Under the pieces are notes generated by a model. That model had not been told where the DNA came from. It saw only the letters and a program-made list of their open reading frames with translations, and made no database searches. Source: Methanomassiliicoccales archaeon (GTDB lineage: Archaea > Thermoplasmatota > Thermoplasmata > SG8-5). Taken from it: a DNA stretch of 38,650 nt. Shown one piece after another: positions 1 through 7,116 of the stretch; position 1 is the first letter of the stretch, and every line of letters begins with the position of its first letter. The position numbers and the translations under genes are program-made. The stretch spans positions 1 to 38,650 of the forward strand of contig JAUWNU010000007.1 in the NCBI GenBank assembly GCA_030612505.1. Direction: 5' to 3'.

Positions 1-121
1 TCCGAGCAGCGTGCTATAAAAGGCTATCGAAGTGAAGATTGACAAAGAATAGATTCATAGCTATCTCTCTATTTCATTGTCGCAGACTGAGTGCCAGTAT
101 ATTATTTTCTTGATGTTCTTA
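1..121. other. Noncoding left edge, downstream flank of IS110 gene
   Basis: No reading frame with recognisable protein character and no clear hairpin is seen here. The stretch lies just past the stop codon of the IS110 transposase, so it should contain the short noncoding end of that element and part of the insertion target. I could not place the boundary, because IS110-family elements usually have no terminal inverted repeats and make no target duplication. Confidence 0.4.
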
Positions 122-1336
122 TCATGATTCCGACTTCGCTAATTGTTCCAGAATATGTGCAGGAACATAGAAATCCCTGTGATTTATTTCAACTGAATAC
201 GCAATATGAAGCAGTTTTCTGGCCACTGCAACCATACAGACCTTGTGATGCTTGCCTTTCGCCCTGAGTCTCTGATATAATTGTTGACAGACTGGATTGA
301 CCCTGCTGGCAGACAGTGCCGCATGATACAGTGCCTGTCTGAGCATGGGCGAACCACGCTTTGAAATCCGTCCAGTCTTGCTGGAACGCCCTGATTCCTT
401 AATAGACGGGTCGAGACCAGCAAAGGCAGTCAGTTGGTTATGACTACTGAATCGACTGAGATTTCCCAATTCTCCAAGCACGATGCCTGCTGTCAATATT
501 CCAATGCCAGGCACACTCATAATATGTGTGTTCAACTCTTTAACGCCGCTCTCTATTCGCTTCTCGATACGGCCAACCTGTTGTTTGAGCAATTCGTATT
601 GCTGGATCAACATATGAAGTTCGATTATGCAGATTTCCTTCATTTGTTTTGGGACGACCGCATGTTGGAATAAGTCCAGGATTTGTTTTGCTTTCTTTTC
701 AGCGGCAGGGCGCGGCATGTATTTGACAAGTATGTTTTCCAAGGTGATGATGTCTGTTTTGAACAATCTTGTAGACCGTATTGTGGCTTTCATAATTCCT
801 ATGGAAGACGGCAGGAAGACATCGGAAAAAATATTTGTGTAGCCTCTACAAAGCATGTCCATATTACGGATGGCCTGATTCTTGCACTGGGCAATCTTCC
901 TGGTCATCCGGGTCCTTACACGGCACAGCTCCCTTAGATGGATTAACTCTGGCTCAGAGGCTGGATCATAGCTGGAATCTCTTACCAAAAGTAATGCCTC
1001 GGCTATTGCTTGCGCATCCAGATCATCGGTCTTGGTCTTTCTGATACTGCTCTTGAATCGTTTCAGTTCGAGGCCATTGAACAATTTCACATGTGCACCA
1101 GCAGCCAGCAGGTGCTGGTACACTGACAGATGATAGATACCAGTAGATTCCATGCCGAAGATTGCAGAACTGCCGAGTTGTTTCTTTATACCTTCTATAT
1201 CCTTGTCAAACGCTTCCAAGCTGAGCCTATCATGGCCATATGTCTTAACTGGCTTGATCAACTTGTTCTTTTCATCCTTGACCGCTACCTTGAAATCATC
1301 TTTGCTCACATCCAGTCCCACAAATATTGTTTTCAT
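122..1336 (-). CDS. IS110-family transposase (DEDD)
   Basis: Recombinase of an IS110-type insertion sequence, 404 residues, a normal full length. The N-terminal RuvC-like DEDD domain starts with GLDVSK (D9), has E63 in the MESTG motif, and D104 and D107 in KTDDLDAQA. The C-terminal transposase_20 part carries the helix-hairpin-helix stretch SVPGIGILTAGIVLGELG (about 275-292), then the Ser/Gly-rich segment ESGRSSKTGRISKRGSP thought to hold the catalytic serine of this family. The start is fixed by GAGGTGA eight bases upstream of the ATG. The frame is intact with no internal stop, so the element may still be active. The noncoding block upstream of the start (1405-1552) is where IS110-group elements encode their bridge RNA. 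Confidence 0.95.
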   Translation of the reverse strand: MKTIFVGLDVSKDDFKVAVKDEKNKLIKPVKTYGHDRLSLEAFDKDIEGIKKQLGSSAIFGMESTGIYHLSVYQHLLAAGAHVKLFNGLELKRFKSSIRKTKTDDLDAQAIAEALLLVRDSSYDPASEPELIHLRELCRVRTRMTRKIAQCKNQAIRNMDMLCRGYTNIFSDVFLPSSIGIMKATIRSTRLFKTDIITLENILVKYMPRPAAEKKAKQILDLFQHAVVPKQMKEICIIELHMLIQQYELLKQQVGRIEKRIESGVKELNTHIMSVPGIGILTAGIVLGELGNLSRFSSHNQLTAFAGLDPSIKESGRSSKTGRISKRGSPMLRQALYHAALSASRVNPVCQQLYQRLRAKGKHHKVCMVAVARKLLHIAYSVEINHRDFYVPAHILEQLAKSES

Positions 1337-1404
1337 AATTTTTTCACCTCATATTTTTAATAGGCTGAGGTCTATATTTCCCCTGCAACTATGTGAACTG
1401 TAAC

Positions 1405-1552
1405 CTTGCATGTGATTCGTGGAGTCCACGTGTCGTATGGCTTGACCATACTGTGGCCCATTACGTGCTAATCTCAGAAATCACATAGGAGGGGAGGCTT
1501 GCTGCTCGACGAGGACTTGTGCCTCAAGGGAAGCGCACGCCTACCCCTCAGC
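1405..1552 (-). ncRNA. Candidate IS110 bridge RNA (structured upstream region)
   Basis: Seen directly: two adjacent stem structures upstream of the transposase start. The first pairs 1489-1498 with 1539-1549 (10 bp with one bulged base) and encloses a loop of about 40 bases. The second pairs 1410-1417 with 1479-1486 (8 bp, perfect) and encloses two small hairpins, CGTGG/CCACG at 1418-1430 and GTATGG/CCATAC at 1435-1451. Established: IS110-group elements transcribe a bridge RNA from the noncoding end upstream of the recombinase gene, built of stem-loops with target-binding and donor-binding internal loops. That this block is such an RNA is inference. Strand is assumed to be that of the transposase. 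Confidence 0.45.
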
Positions 1553-1560
1553 CATTTCTT

Positions 1561-1790
1561 AGAATGCTTTACAGGGATATAGACCTCGTGGGGTGTATAT
1601 ACAAGGGGGTTGGCTAAACGCCAAGGGGCCATTTTCAGGCTCTGCTTGAAAATTCAGGGGAATGAACGAAGCGAATTCCTCAGAAGCACAGGAGCGGAAG
1701 GGTGGGAAACAATATGCCATCCCCAGAAAAAACACACTTCGCAGAGAAACTCCCAACGCCCTGCAGGGCGGAGGGGTGTTCACCCAGATT
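1561..1790 (+). mobile_element. Probable right-end remnant of an IS200/IS605-type element
   Basis: A hairpin-rich noncoding block: TTGGC/GCCAA (1610-1624), ATTTTCA/TGAAAAT (1631-1653), the palindrome CGCCCTGCAGGGCG (1757-1770), then GGGTG/CACCC (1774-1785). A GC-rich palindrome followed by a G-rich run and GTTCAC resembles the right ends that follow tnpB in IS605/IS1341-type elements, and such ends also encode the guide (omega) RNA. No tnpB frame is left. The two hairpins at 1757-1785 could also end transcription of the gene finishing at 1792. Remnant status rests on remembered similarity only. The short frames crossing this block look non-protein. Confidence 0.35.
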
Positions 1791-1791
1791 A

Positions 1792-2097
1792 CTAATCCTT
1801 CCACTTACCGTCACGAACATGCCCCATGGTTATTCCAGGATGCCGTAAGAACATCCTGGTGCCAGCATAGCGCATAATTTCTCTAATTTTAGTTCGTTGG
1901 GGTTCTTTGTAGCAGTGGGTCTTGCAGCTCTTGCATGAGCCTTTTTTGTTTCCATAAGGGCAGCTGTCAAGCCGTTCATTGGAGTATGCTAGTAATTCAG
2001 AACAATCGCTGCAAAGCACCGCATGACCTTTACCCTTGCAGTAGATGTGGATCATGCGCTTGAGGGTTTTTTGCTCTCTTTCAATTCTGCTTGCCAT
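1792..2097 (-). CDS. YgbA family protein (nitrous oxide-stimulated promoter family)
   Basis: Small cysteine-rich protein of 101 residues matching the YgbA family (PF11756). Visible landmarks are IEREQKTLKRMI near the N terminus, a first cysteine cluster C-SDCSELLAY, CPYGNKKGSCKSCKTHCYK, and the conserved tail IREIMRYAGTRMFLRHP. In E. coli ygbA belongs to the NorR nitric-oxide regulon and helps recovery from NO; the biochemical role is not settled. The start codon overlaps the stop of the crotonase gene (TAATG), so the two are likely translationally coupled. The cysteine pattern could bind metal, but that is inference. A NO-related role in an archaeon is also inference. Confidence 0.85.
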   Translation of the reverse strand: MASRIEREQKTLKRMIHIYCKGKGHAVLCSDCSELLAYSNERLDSCPYGNKKGSCKSCKTHCYKEPQRTKIREIMRYAGTRMFLRHPGITMGHVRDGKWKD

Positions 2098-2888
2098 TAC
2101 TTGCCCTCGAACTTCGGCTCCCGCTTCTGGGTAAAGGCATCCACGCCCTCGCGAAAGTCCTTGGTATTGCCAGATATTGAAATCATATGCCTTTCTGCTG
2201 CAAGGTGTTCTTCCAGCTGGCTTCGCTCACTGAGCCGTAAAAGAGTTTTGGCCCGGCCTATGGCCAGTGTTGGACCTTTCTCGATTATATCAGCTGCTTT
2301 CATGACCTCCGACATCAGGTCGTCTGGTTCAACAGCATGGTTGATTAGCCCGAGCTCTTTGGCAGTATCTGCGTCAATGGTCTCGCTTAGGTAGATTAGC
2401 TCGCCAGCCTTTGCCTTTCCAACCAGTTTTGGCAGGAAATAAGTACCGCAGCCAGGCGCAAGTCCAATCTTCATAAATCCCATATTAAATTTCGCTTTTT
2501 TCGAGGCATAGCGCAAATCGCAGGACATGGCAAGTCCGCATCCGGCTCCAATGGCATGGCCGTTTATTGCTGCAATTACTACCTTCTCCATATTGCAGAT
2601 ACGATGAACTGGCTTGTGAATGCTAGCAGATAAATCATTCAAAAATGTTTCCGGATCCTCGGCTTCGGCCATTGCCTTGACATTTCCGCCGGCGCAGAAT
2701 GCCTTTCCCTTTCCGGTGATGATTATTACCTTTATGGAATCATCCTCTTCACATCTGAGAAGGGCGTGGTCAAGTTCTTCAGACATTTTTTCATCCAGGG
2801 CATTTAAATTATCAGGTGTGGCCAGGTAGATTATTGCCTTCTTGTCTTTTCGCTGAAATTCGATTGATTCATAGTTCATATATATCAT
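2097..2888 (-). CDS. Enoyl-CoA hydratase/isomerase (crotonase) family protein
   Basis: 263-residue crotonase-fold protein, expected to act on a cytoplasmic acyl-CoA. The oxyanion-hole segments are present: FCAGGNVK (about 65-72) and GHAIGAGCGLAMSCDLR. By eye alignment with enoyl-CoA hydratase, the two catalytic glutamates are replaced (the E of GGGCE is Gly, the E of QPE is Phe). The Asp used by PaaG-type isomerases (VPDxGG) is also absent, the local sequence being LAPGCGTYFLP. The reaction is therefore uncertain; it may be a CoA isomerase, thioesterase or decarboxylase variant. ATGs at 2888 and 2879 are both possible starts. It is coupled to ygbA and divergent from the PEP-synthase-like gene. 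Confidence 0.85.
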   Translation of the reverse strand: MIYMNYESIEFQRKDKKAIIYLATPDNLNALDEKMSEELDHALLRCEEDDSIKVIIITGKGKAFCAGGNVKAMAEAEDPETFLNDLSASIHKPVHRICNMEKVVIAAINGHAIGAGCGLAMSCDLRYASKKAKFNMGFMKIGLAPGCGTYFLPKLVGKAKAGELIYLSETIDADTAKELGLINHAVEPDDLMSEVMKAADIIEKGPTLAIGRAKTLLRLSERSQLEEHLAAERHMISISGNTKDFREGVDAFTQKREPKFEGK

Positions 2889-2911
2889 GCCTTTGAAGGG
2901 AAGGCTTCTAC

Positions 2912-2924
2912 AAAACCTTTTTTA
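2912..2924 (+). promoter_or_regulatory. Archaeal promoter (BRE/TATA-like) of the mfnA-dph2 operon
   Basis: AAAACCTTTTTTAC lies 24-36 bases before the ATG at 2948, the spacing expected for a leaderless archaeal transcript. No ribosome site precedes that ATG. The intergenic gap is only 59 bases and also holds the divergent promoter of the crotonase gene. Confidence 0.5.
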
Positions 2925-2947
2925 CTTGACTTACCATCTATGTCACA

Positions 2948-4594
2948 ATGGCGACAATACTGAGATTTAATGATTTAGAGTGCCTTAATGAGTCTGCATC
3001 CGGCTCGCTGGGAGCAGGACTGGCAGTCTTTGCCAGGGCTGATTTTCCAATAGTTAGAGGATTCGTTGTAACACCTATTGTGTTCTCGGATTTTTTGAAA
3101 AAAGAAGAAATCGCTGCGGCATTAAATCTTTACAACTCAGGGGCCGAGGACCCCAAGGAAAGCTGGCGTAATGTTAAAGCGGTCTTCCGAAGGGCCAGAA
3201 TAATGTGGAACCATGAGATGGACATTCTTACCGCTTTTAGAGAGTTAGATGCCACGGCTTCCATTGTCACAACCTCAAAGTTCGGGGTAAGTGCCTCGCC
3301 AATCTATGCTTCCGCAGGCCAGGACCTTTTGGATGGCATCAAGCATTGCTGGCTAAAATGGCTTAAAGGAAATCTTGATAAATTAGAACAGCAAGACATG
3401 CCAGCAGTTTTGGTTCGCGAAATTTTTGATTCCGAGACCTCATTGGAACTCCGAAAGAAAAATCAGGCAATAATAGCCAGGGCGGTTTTCGGACTGCCTG
3501 AGGGGCTGAATGATTCATCTATTTCCGGCGATATCTACGAATTCAAGCCTGATGGCGAGCTGGAGCGCATAGAACAGCGCCAGCAATCATTTCAGTATAT
3601 TATGAAGGCCCAGGGGCCAGTGAAAGTAGAGTTGGATGAGGAATTTCAGAATGAAGAAAAGGCCAGTGGTGATATGCTGACTTCCCTTCTGCCTTTACGA
3701 ATTTTCATGAATGATAATCCTGGTATCGAGAGATGCGGCATTTGCTTTGTTTCATCAAGGCCAGTTGTCTGTTCGGCAGTATTGGTTTCTCAGCACGAAG
3801 ATATTATGGAACTTCCCCAGAGAGAGTTCAGCCTCAGCCTCATGGAGCAGAAGAAGATTGCCCAGGTATCGCCGGCAATCCTACATGGGCCAGTTGTTGC
3901 CACCAAACTATTTCTGAACATCGAGGAACCAGATGACATCAATCTCCTGGCTGACGAATATGTTGAAGGGCTTATGATTTCTAAAAATATTGAGTTGGGC
4001 GAAATAAGCCAGATAGTTGCCGAGGCAAAGCGCAGATTCAAAACAAGCCAGGCCGTAATAGAACTAAAAAGTGAGAAGTCAGAGGATATTGCTGACATAA
4101 TGCGGGAGATAATGGGGCAAGAGGTTCAAGCGGGCATTTTGATTCCCGGAATAAGAAGCTCCGATGAACTGGCTAAGGTTATTAATCATCTAAATCTGAC
4201 ACTGGAAGGACTATCGCCCAAGCCAAAAATCTGGGTTCGGGTAATGTACCCCAGCAATCTATTCTTCATGGATACCTTGGCCAGCAAGGCAGATGTTTTA
4301 GCTCTCGACCTTGACATGCTTGGCCGGCTCATGCTGGGAGGCGGTGAAGATGGACATTGGCTAATCTTTTCCTTCCAGGCACTTGAGAAGGCCCTTGGAG
4401 AGGCATTGGCTAGCTGTTCTGGAAAAGGCATTGCTGTTCTTTCCGAAGACCTGGTTGCAATGCCCAGCCTGCTTGAATTTCTTATTCGGAACGGAACCCA
4501 GATACTTTGCGTGCAGCCCCGGGACATTCAGACTATCCGGCACATAGTGGCTTCGGTGGAGAAGCGCATGCTATTAGAGGCAGGGAGAAACTAG
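2948..4594 (+). CDS. Degenerate PEP synthase/PPDK-like protein
   Basis: 548 residues with scattered but collinear similarity to phosphoenolpyruvate synthase. The N-terminal part (about 15-45, ending in VRGFVVTPIVFSDFL) mimics the GGKxASLGE...PPGFVVT start of the ATP-binding domain. Residues around 177-202 (VFGLPEGLNDSSISGD) mimic its GLGE region. Residues from about 310 follow the PEP/pyruvate TIM barrel (ATKLFLNIEEP, YPSN, LALDLDMLGRLMLGG). The phosphohistidine swivel domain (GGxTSHAA) is missing, the SNDLTQ motif has become LDLDMLGR, and the catalytic cysteine motif GICGQ reads AVLSED. It should not synthesise PEP and is probably a pseudoenzyme. It sits 10 bases before mfnA, so a role tied to that gene is possible. 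Function unknown. Confidence 0.65.
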   Translation: MATILRFNDLECLNESASGSLGAGLAVFARADFPIVRGFVVTPIVFSDFLKKEEIAAALNLYNSGAEDPKESWRNVKAVFRRARIMWNHEMDILTAFRELDATASIVTTSKFGVSASPIYASAGQDLLDGIKHCWLKWLKGNLDKLEQQDMPAVLVREIFDSETSLELRKKNQAIIARAVFGLPEGLNDSSISGDIYEFKPDGELERIEQRQQSFQYIMKAQGPVKVELDEEFQNEEKASGDMLTSLLPLRIFMNDNPGIERCGICFVSSRPVVCSAVLVSQHEDIMELPQREFSLSLMEQKKIAQVSPAILHGPVVATKLFLNIEEPDDINLLADEYVEGLMISKNIELGEISQIVAEAKRRFKTSQAVIELKSEKSEDIADIMREIMGQEVQAGILIPGIRSSDELAKVINHLNLTLEGLSPKPKIWVRVMYPSNLFFMDTLASKADVLALDLDMLGRLMLGGGEDGHWLIFSFQALEKALGEALASCSGKGIAVLSEDLVAMPSLLEFLIRNGTQILCVQPRDIQTIRHIVASVEKRMLLEAGRN

Positions 4595-4604
4595 GTGGTA
4601 TGGC

Positions 4605-5726
4605 ATGTGGGAGAAAGGGACTGCCAATAGCATCATTATGAAGGAACTGGAAGATGCTAGTTCTCAAGATTATCATTTCTGCGACGGCCAGGTAATCAGC
4701 TCAATGTGCACAGAACCCCTGGAGATTGCCAGAGTTGCCCATAACAAATTTATTGAAGCGAATCTGGGAAATGCTGGCCTGTACCCTGGAACCCTTGACC
4801 TGGAACGGCAGGTGATAAAAGGAATTGGCCAGTTATTGGGAAATGAAAATACTGCTGGCGGCATTTTATCCGGCGGAACCGAGGCAAATATTACAGCACT
4901 CTGGATTGCCAGGAATATCACTGGCAAGAAGAAGGTAATATTCCCGAAAAGCGCGCATTTCTCATTTCACAAGGCCTGCGATATTCTGGCCATGGAACCA
5001 GTCATGGTTGATTTGAATGATGAGTTCACAATCGATTTAGACCAGGTAGCTGCGAAAATTGATGATAATTTATGCGCAATCGTGGGAATAGCTGGTACAA
5101 CCGAATTAGGGGCTGTTGATGACATTCCCGCACTGGCAGATTTGCTTCCGGAAAAAGCATTCCTGCATATTGATGCTGCATTTGGTGGTTTTGTGCTTCC
5201 GTTCCTTGATGATTCTCCAGAATTTGACTTCTCGATTCCCCAGGTCTCCAGCATTACCTCTGACCCCCACAAAATGGGCATGGCAACCATTCCTTCCGGC
5301 GCTCTACTGGTTCGGGAACGGGAATGGATAAGAAAAATTCACAAAGATGCTCCATACCTGGACATGATCGGCCAGCTTTCTGCATTGTCTGGCACAAGGT
5401 CCAGTGCAGCAGTTGCAGCAACCTATGCGGCCATGCGTTCCCTTGGGAGAGAAGGCTATTCTGAACTTGTAAAACAATGTATGGAAGTAACTGACTATGC
5501 CTCGCAGAAGGCCAGAAAGCTCGGTCTAAAACCGGTTATGGAACCGCTGATGAACATTCTCTGCCTGTATGTGCCCAAACCCCGGGATATCCAGAAGGAA
5601 CTGAACAAGAAAGGATGGAAAGTTTCCGTAGCTCAGAATCCTGAAAGCCTGAGATTGGTAATAATGCCACATGTGACTAAAGAATCCATTGATGGGCTAT
5701 TTGCGGACCTGGAGAGCTTACTATGA
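4605..5726 (+). CDS. MfnA-type L-tyrosine/L-aspartate decarboxylase
   Basis: PLP-dependent group II decarboxylase of 373 residues, full family length. The PLP lysine is K223 in SDPHKMG, preceded by the cofactor-binding HIDAAFGGF; the substrate loop GGTEANITAL lies near residue 90. MfnA proteins decarboxylate tyrosine for methanofuran in methanogens. In non-methanogenic archaea the homologue is an aspartate 1-decarboxylase giving beta-alanine for coenzyme A. The window shows no methanogenesis gene, so the aspartate role is somewhat favoured here (inference). It starts 10 bases after the PEP-synthase-like gene, and its stop overlaps the dph2 start, so all three are probably one transcript. Confidence 0.9.
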   Translation: MWEKGTANSIIMKELEDASSQDYHFCDGQVISSMCTEPLEIARVAHNKFIEANLGNAGLYPGTLDLERQVIKGIGQLLGNENTAGGILSGGTEANITALWIARNITGKKKVIFPKSAHFSFHKACDILAMEPVMVDLNDEFTIDLDQVAAKIDDNLCAIVGIAGTTELGAVDDIPALADLLPEKAFLHIDAAFGGFVLPFLDDSPEFDFSIPQVSSITSDPHKMGMATIPSGALLVREREWIRKIHKDAPYLDMIGQLSALSGTRSSAAVAATYAAMRSLGREGYSELVKQCMEVTDYASQKARKLGLKPVMEPLMNILCLYVPKPRDIQKELNKKGWKVSVAQNPESLRLVIMPHVTKESIDGLFADLESLL

Positions 5727-6715
5727 CAGAAACATTTGACTTCGAGATTGACAGAATAGTCAGAACAATCAACGGAAGAAAATGCCACAAGGTCATTCTG
5801 CAGTTCCCAGAGGGACTGAAACGTAAAGCAGCGGAAGTTGCCACCGCGATATCTGGCCAGGTTAATTCTGAAATCATTATTCATGGCGAGCCGTGTTTTG
5901 GGGCATGTGATGTTCCCCGAGCCAATGCGGATTTAATTGTTCAATTCGGGCACTTGCCAATTCCCTGCCTGGAATCCCCTAATAGCATAATGTTCATCCA
6001 GGCAAAGAGCGATGCAGACCCCATGCCAGTCCTTGAAATGGCCCTGGACAAACTGCCTGAAAAAATAGGGCTATTAACAACTGCCCAGCATATTCATATG
6101 ATAATACCTGCCATGAGTTTTCTGGAAAGTAATGGCAAAAAAGTTCTGGTTGGGAAAGGAGACGGTAGGCTCTTTGCCGAGGGCCAGGTTTTAGGGTGCA
6201 ATGCCTCGGTTGCCAGAAATGTTGCAGACAAGGTTGATGCATTTTTGTATGTTGGAACAGGTAATTTTCATCCGCTGGCTGTGGCATTAGTCACCTCGAA
6301 ACCTGTTTTTATTGCTGACCCTCTGAACAATGAGGTTCGGGACATTTCTGAGATAAGGGACAGAATGCTAAGACAAAGGCATGCTATCATTGAGAAGGCA
6401 AGGGAAGCAAAACGTTTTGGAATTTTGCTTTCGGAAAAGCCAGGCCAGCGCCGGGAGAAAATGGCTGGCTATGTGAAGAAACTTCTTGCCGAGAAAAAGC
6501 TGGAGGCAGTCATAGTGGAGATAGACCTGGTCACGCCTCAGAAGCTGGATGCCTTTGGACTGGATGCCTGGATTTCCACAGCCTGCCCTAGACTGGCTAT
6601 TGATGATTATGGGGCTTTTTCAGTACCAATTCTAACACCCATCGAGCTGGAGATATTGCTTGGAAAAAGAGATTGGGATGATTATGTATTTGATGAAATC
6701 CTTGAGGGCCAATAG
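5723..6715 (+). CDS. Dph2, 2-(3-amino-3-carboxypropyl)histidine synthase
   Basis: First enzyme of diphthamide synthesis. It is a non-canonical radical SAM protein that transfers the 3-amino-3-carboxypropyl group of SAM to a histidine of elongation factor aEF2. 330 residues, normal for archaeal Dph2. The three cysteines expected to hold the 4Fe-4S cluster are visible in their usual places: C62 (GACDVPRANADL), C159 (VLGCNASVA) and C288 (STACPRLAIDDYG). The start ATG overlaps the mfnA stop (ATGA), so translation is coupled. Dph6, acting at the last step of the same pathway, is in the window at 22.4 kb; Dph5 is not. Confidence 0.95.
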   Translation: MTETFDFEIDRIVRTINGRKCHKVILQFPEGLKRKAAEVATAISGQVNSEIIIHGEPCFGACDVPRANADLIVQFGHLPIPCLESPNSIMFIQAKSDADPMPVLEMALDKLPEKIGLLTTAQHIHMIIPAMSFLESNGKKVLVGKGDGRLFAEGQVLGCNASVARNVADKVDAFLYVGTGNFHPLAVALVTSKPVFIADPLNNEVRDISEIRDRMLRQRHAIIEKAREAKRFGILLSEKPGQRREKMAGYVKKLLAEKKLEAVIVEIDLVTPQKLDAFGLDAWISTACPRLAIDDYGAFSVPILTPIELEILLGKRDWDDYVFDEILEGQ

Positions 6716-6728
6716 AACAAGGGGATAG

Positions 6729-7013
6729 GGTGTTTGGGTCTAGGGTCATAGGGGCTCTGCTTGCATTCAAGTATAGAGGGGCTAGGGTGTTTGGAAAATG
6801 TTTTGGGCTGGCTCCCGAAAAGCCAGCCTTTCAAGACCCTCAGTTAACGATAAACAAACATAGACCCCTTGTCAGCGTTAATTAAACGTAGACCCTCTAT
6901 CAACAATAATCAAATATAGACCCTATCTATTTTGTATACATACTCAGACCCTTACTAACGATAATTAAGCATAGACCCTATTGCTTTTTTATAATAACTT
7001 AGACCCTAGACCC
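6729..7013. repeat. GGGTCTAGGG-bordered intergenic repeat, copy 1
   Basis: Fills the gap between dph2 and ftsZ. GGGTCTAGGGTC (6736-6747) and its exact complement GACCCTAGACCC (7002-7013) border the block as inverted repeats. Inside are four imperfect direct units of about 24 bases ending in TAGACCC (6844-6867, 6872-6895, 6900-6923, 6954-6978), two of them followed by AT-rich stretches ending in AGACCC. A closely similar block follows dph6 (23118-23286). No coding sequence is seen. Confidence 0.8.
6806..6828 (+). terminator. Hairpin terminator after dph2
   Basis: GGCTGGC (6806-6812) pairs with GCCAGCC (6822-6828) around a 9-base loop, then TTTC follows. It lies about 90 bases after the dph2 stop. 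Two other hairpins with the same core, GGCCAGC/GCTGGCC, occur at 18.8 and 20.6 kb, again after genes. A terminator or mRNA 3'-end role is inferred. Confidence 0.45.
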
Positions 7014-7033
7014 TCAATAACTGATAAATCTGG

Positions 7034-7045
7034 TTTATTATAAAG
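7034..7045 (+). promoter_or_regulatory. TATA-like box of ftsZ
   Basis: TTTATTATAAAG, with a second AT-rich TATA-like stretch at 7055-7071. The first predicts a transcript start near 7066-7070, giving a leader of about 45-50 bases to the ATG at 7117. Confidence 0.4.
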
Positions 7046-7116
7046 TTAGCTAAATTTTAAATACATAAATACCCTTCATGGTTCAACTTAAAATACTTAG
7101 GGATGGGTGTAAACAA

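Noticed and set aside
1559-1804. Reading frames on both strands through the block upstream of the IS110 gene
   Set aside because: Composition and hairpin content fit noncoding element ends; the translations show no fold-like pattern.
6736-6747. Telomere-like GGGTCTA repeats
   Set aside because: Only a few copies in inverted arrangement in an archaeal intergenic gap; there is no tandem array or chromosome end.
6844-7013. Possible CRISPR-like array of repeats before ftsZ
   Set aside because: The units are imperfect, vary in length and are separated by only a few bases or AT-rich filler; no regular unique spacers and no cas genes are present.
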